In this document: positions 61,524-64,000 of the stretch, piece by piece
Position numbering within the stretch: the stretch's first letter is position 1
How the letters are laid out: each line of letters opens with the position of its first letter
Origin: JASLDZ01 sp965199975
Lineage (GTDB): Bacteria; Pseudomonadota; Alphaproteobacteria; Caulobacterales; Caulobacteraceae
Assembly: GCA_965199975.1 (NCBI GenBank)
Contig: OZ241340.1
Location: 620,001 to 684,000, forward strand
Direction: 5' to 3'
Length of the DNA: 64,000 nucleotides
Made by a program: the position numbers and the translations under genes
Notes under the pieces: generated by a model
What the model was told of the DNA's origin: nothing
Seen by the model: the letters and a program-made list of their open reading frames with translations, nothing else
Database searches by the model: none

Positions 61524-62480
61524 GTGGAGGCCCGCCTCGCCGCGGTGACCGGCGCCACGGGGTTCCTCGGGCGCCACATCGTCCGGGCGCTGGTCGCTGA
61601 CGGCTGGCGCGTGCGGGCGCTGGTGCGGCGAGACCCCGTCGATCCCCTGTGGCGCGACCTGCGGCCCGAGGTCGTGCCGGGCGATCTCGACGACTCCGAC
61701 AGCCTGGCGCGCCTGTGCCGGGGCGCGAACGCGGTGGTGCACGCGGCCGGGCTGATCAAGGCGCGACGCGAGGCGGCGTTCCGGGCGGTCAATGTGACGG
61801 GGGCTGAGCGGGTCGCCACCGTCGCGAGGGCGCAGGCGCCCGGCGCCGCCTTCGTGCTCGTCTCGAGCCTGGCGGCGCGCGCACCGGGCCTGTCCGCCTA
61901 CGCCCGCAGCAAGCGCGACGCCGAGGATGCGGTGCAGCAGGCGCTGGGCGGCGGCGCGCAGGTGGTGCGCCCCTGCGCCCTCTACGGGCCCGGCGATCGC
62001 GAGACGCTCGGGCTGTTCCGCGCCGCGGCGGCGAGCCCGGTGCTTCCGGTCCTCCACGACGACGCCCGCATCTGCCTCATGCACGCCGCCGACGCCGCCC
62101 GCGCCGTGGCCGCCCTCGCCGGCCGGGCGGCCGGACCCGCCGTCACGCTGAGCGACGCCCGAACCGACGGCTACAGCTGGCGCGAGATCATGACCGCCGC
62201 GGCCGAGGCCGTCGGGAAACGGTCGCGGCTGGCGCCGCTCCCGCCCGCCGCCCTGCGCGCCCTCGGCATGGCCGCCGACGCCACGCGCCTTTTGGGGGCG
62301 GCGACGGTGCTGGGCTCGGGAAAGGTGCGCGAACTCATGCACCGCGACTGGAGCGTGAGGCCTGCGGAACAGGCGCACGCGAGCCTCGCGCCGCAGTTCG
62401 ACTTGCGGCGAGGATTCCGAGACACCGTCGGTTGGTATCGGGAGGCCGGCTGGCTGACTCCCGCCCGTCCTGTTTCATGA
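61524..62480 (+). CDS. NAD-dependent epimerase/dehydratase of sphingolipid cluster (CerR-like)
   Basis: This is an extended SDR of 318 aa with AAVTGATGFLGRHIVRALVA (NAD-binding GxxGxxG), the catalytic YARSK (residues ~132-136) and VLVSSLAARAPGLS. Its place after the ligase gene matches CerR of C. crescentus, proposed to reduce the keto group of ceramide. The GTG at 61524 follows the previous stop by one base. The exact reaction is inferred from synteny. Confidence 0.88.
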   Translation: MEARLAAVTGATGFLGRHIVRALVADGWRVRALVRRDPVDPLWRDLRPEVVPGDLDDSDSLARLCRGANAVVHAAGLIKARREAAFRAVNVTGAERVATVARAQAPGAAFVLVSSLAARAPGLSAYARSKRDAEDAVQQALGGGAQVVRPCALYGPGDRETLGLFRAAAASPVLPVLHDDARICLMHAADAARAVAALAGRAAGPAVTLSDARTDGYSWREIMTAAAEAVGKRSRLAPLPPAALRALGMAADATRLLGAATVLGSGKVRELMHRDWSVRPAEQAHASLAPQFDLRRGFRDTVGWYREAGWLTPARPVS

Positions 62481-62549
62481 CGGAATTATGGCCCCAGCCC
62501 GCCGCAACGCGTGTAGGGATGCGACTCCGGGGTTGAATGTGGGGCAACG

Positions 62550-62816
62550 GTGGTGACGGCGACGACCGCTGAAGTGACGGACCTGACGGTCGCCGAGATC
62601 GCGCGCGCCGCGCGCAATGTGCTCGGCCGCCCCGTCGTCGTCACCGCCAACAGCGACATCGCCCGGGACCTGGACATCGACTCGCTCGCCCTGATGAATA
62701 TCGTGATGGAACTGGAGGACAGCTTCGACGTGTCGATCCCCTTGGACCGGCTGGCCCAGGTGCGGACGGCCGGCGATCTCGCCGCCTTGATCCGCCACCT
62801 GCGCGAGCCCGCCTGA
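62550..62816 (+). CDS. Acyl carrier protein of sphingolipid cluster (AcpR-like)
   Basis: This is an 88-aa ACP with the phosphopantetheine serine in DIDSLALMN (Ser45) and an acidic helix (MNIVMELEDSFDVSIPLDRL). It probably carries the acyl chain for serine palmitoyltransferase, which starts two bases downstream, as for AcpR in Caulobacter. Two consecutive GTG codons (62550, 62553) could each be the start. The 69 bp before it show no strong signal. Confidence 0.9.
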   Translation: MVTATTAEVTDLTVAEIARAARNVLGRPVVVTANSDIARDLDIDSLALMNIVMELEDSFDVSIPLDRLAQVRTAGDLAALIRHLREPA

Positions 62817-62818
62817 CC

Positions 62819-64000
62819 ATGGCGCTCCTGGACAGACATCGCGGCTACCGCGACGCCTACGACGCGATCCGCGCGGTGGGCGCCGATCCGTTCGACATTC
62901 ATTTCGACGAGATGCTCTCGCCGACGGAGGGGCGGCGCGACGGCAAGCGCGTCGTCATCCTGGGCGCCAACAACTACCTGGGCCTGACCTTCGACCCGGA
63001 GTGCGTGGAGAGTTCGGTGGCCGCCGTGCGCGCCTGGGGCACCGGCACCACCGGCTCGCGCATCGCCAACGGCAGCCTGGGCGGCCACCTGGAGATGGAA
63101 CGCGCGCTGGCGCGCTTCTTCGACCGCCGCCACGCCATGCTGTTCACCACGGGCTACCAGGCCAACCTGGGGGTGCTCTCCGCCCTCGTCGGCCGCGGCG
63201 ACCACCTGATCCTGGACGCCGACAGCCACGCCAGCATCTACGACGGCGCGCGCCTGGGCCACGCCGAGGTGATCCGCTTCCGCCACAACGATCCGGACGA
63301 CCTCTACAAGCGCCTGCGCCGCCTGCAGGGCGAGCCTGGCGAGCGCCTGATCGTGGTCGAGGGCATCTACTCCATGCTGGGCGACACCGCCCCCTTGCGC
63401 GAGATCGCGGCGGTGAAGCGCGAGCTGGGCGCGCACCTCCTGGTCGACGAGGCCCACTCCATGGGCGTGCTCGGCGCCAGGGGCCGGGGCCTGGCCGAGG
63501 CCGCGGCGTGCGAGGCGGACGTGGACTTCATCGTCGGCACGCTCTCCAAGAGCCTGGGGGCCATCGGCGGCTTCTGCGTCTCCGACGTGGACGACTTCGA
63601 CCTCATGCGGGTGGTCAGCCGGCCGTACATGTTCACCGCCTCCCTGCCGCCCGGCGTGGTGGCCTCCACCCTCACCGCCCTGGCCCGGGTGGAGCGCGAC
63701 GACCTCCTGCGCGCCCGCCTGGGGGCCAACGCCGTGCGCCTCTACGAGGGGCTCAACGCGCTGGGCTTCGAGACCGGGCCGCAGGCCAATCCGATCGTAG
63801 CGGTGGCCATGGCGGACCTGCCGACGGCGCTCGCCATGTGGAACGGCCTCCTGGAGGCCGGGGTCTACCTCAACCTGGCGCTCCCACCGGCCACGCCGGA
63901 CAGCCGGCCGCTGCTGCGCTCCAGCGTCACCGCCGTGCATACCAGCGACCAGATCGACGCGGTGCTCGCCGCCTTCGCCACGGTCGGCCAGGGGCTCGGG
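62819..64000 (+). CDS. spt: Serine palmitoyltransferase, C-terminus beyond window
   Basis: Spt condenses serine with an acyl thioester to start sphingolipid synthesis. The frame from ATG 62819 is open for 394 codons to the window edge. It shows the alpha-oxoamine synthase hallmarks GANNYLGLTFDPE, GTGTTGSRIANGSLGGHLEM, DADSHASIYDGARLGHAEVI, VVEGIYSMLGDTAPL and the PLP lysine in GTLSKSLGAIGGF. Only a short C-terminus is missing. It follows the ACP by two bases. The ORF is incomplete, so it was read directly. Confidence 0.94.
   Translation, partial: MALLDRHRGYRDAYDAIRAVGADPFDIHFDEMLSPTEGRRDGKRVVILGANNYLGLTFDPECVESSVAAVRAWGTGTTGSRIANGSLGGHLEMERALARFFDRRHAMLFTTGYQANLGVLSALVGRGDHLILDADSHASIYDGARLGHAEVIRFRHNDPDDLYKRLRRLQGEPGERLIVVEGIYSMLGDTAPLREIAAVKRELGAHLLVDEAHSMGVLGARGRGLAEAAACEADVDFIVGTLSKSLGAIGGFCVSDVDDFDLMRVVSRPYMFTASLPPGVVASTLTALARVERDDLLRARLGANAVRLYEGLNALGFETGPQANPIVAVAMADLPTALAMWNGLLEAGVYLNLALPPATPDSRPLLRSSVTAVHTSDQIDAVLAAFATVGQGLG

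Noticed and set aside
62486..63940. 484-codon minus-strand frame opposite spt
   Set aside because: It is an antisense shadow; the plus strand carries unambiguous serine palmitoyltransferase motifs.

Overview
The window is a very GC-rich, densely packed bacterial chromosome segment with GTG and TTG starts and many ATGA/GTGA stop-start overlaps. Gene content points to an alphaproteobacterium of the order Caulobacterales, probably a Phenylobacterium or Caulobacter relative. The pointers are a trpF-trpB-trpA-accD-folC run, an rpoH with the sigma-32 box, an OmpA/beta-barrel fusion, a LuxR-type HTH protein with a C-terminal membrane helix, and a right-hand cluster whose order matches the sphingolipid locus of Caulobacter crescentus. 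The genus is inferred, not proven. I see no tRNA, rRNA, insertion sequence, prophage, plasmid functions or CRISPR array.

Layout. 1-1334: the first 59 codons of katG (minus) behind a near-perfect 24-bp palindrome, then corA (minus). 1421-6450: trpF, trpB, trpA, accD and folC on plus. 6425-8506: small uncharacterised genes, a LuxR-HTH membrane-tailed regulator carrying a 75-codon gene nested in another frame, and an XRE regulator. 8513-12961: a minus-strand operon, fully coupled except for a short final gap, of GH130, GH13, an unknown lipoprotein and a GT4 glycosyltransferase. 13084-15136: a Gly/His-rich secreted protein, Hsp20 with a candidate RNA thermometer, DUF1150 and a secreted protein. 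15149-19531: prolyl oligopeptidase (minus), then dapF and mtaB. 19555-25959: strong terminators, OmpA, two GT2 glycosyltransferases, thrS, yidD, a NifU-like protein and a SRPBCC protein on minus. 26031-30310: a palindromic repeat pair, cysS, a probable frameshifted mini-ORF, hisI, rluD and rpoH. 30570-35394: CPCC zinc ribbon plus lipoprotein, coaBC-dut, and dapB followed by an amidase homologue lacking its catalytic triad. 35506-41569: dnaJ, dnaK with a sigma-32-type promoter, and an M1 aminopeptidase. 41656-46706: a likely alkB remnant, a small hydrophilic protein, dienelactone hydrolase, bioB, an SPFH lipoprotein and a retropepsin-like protein. 46776-51580: the glyoxylate shunt genes aceB, DUF4170 and aceA, divergent from an ScfR/RamB-type regulator. 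51664-59677: sugar-phosphate isomerase-like protein, pbpC and a thioester alpha-2-macroglobulin. 59825-64000: acyl-ACP synthetase, ceramide-reductase-like, acyl carrier protein and serine palmitoyltransferase genes; the last is cut by the window edge.

How it works together. Most genes are housekeeping: Trp, Lys, His and biotin synthesis, CoA, dUTP, two aminoacyl-tRNA synthetases and the heat-shock core (rpoH, dnaK, dnaJ, hsp20). Envelope functions recur: OmpA, PBP1C with A2M, several lipoproteins, glycosyltransferases and sphingolipid synthesis. The least explained material is the GH130-GH13-lipoprotein-GT4 operon, the nested gene in the LuxR-type regulator, the triad-less amidase next to dapB, and the small genes at 6425-7218.
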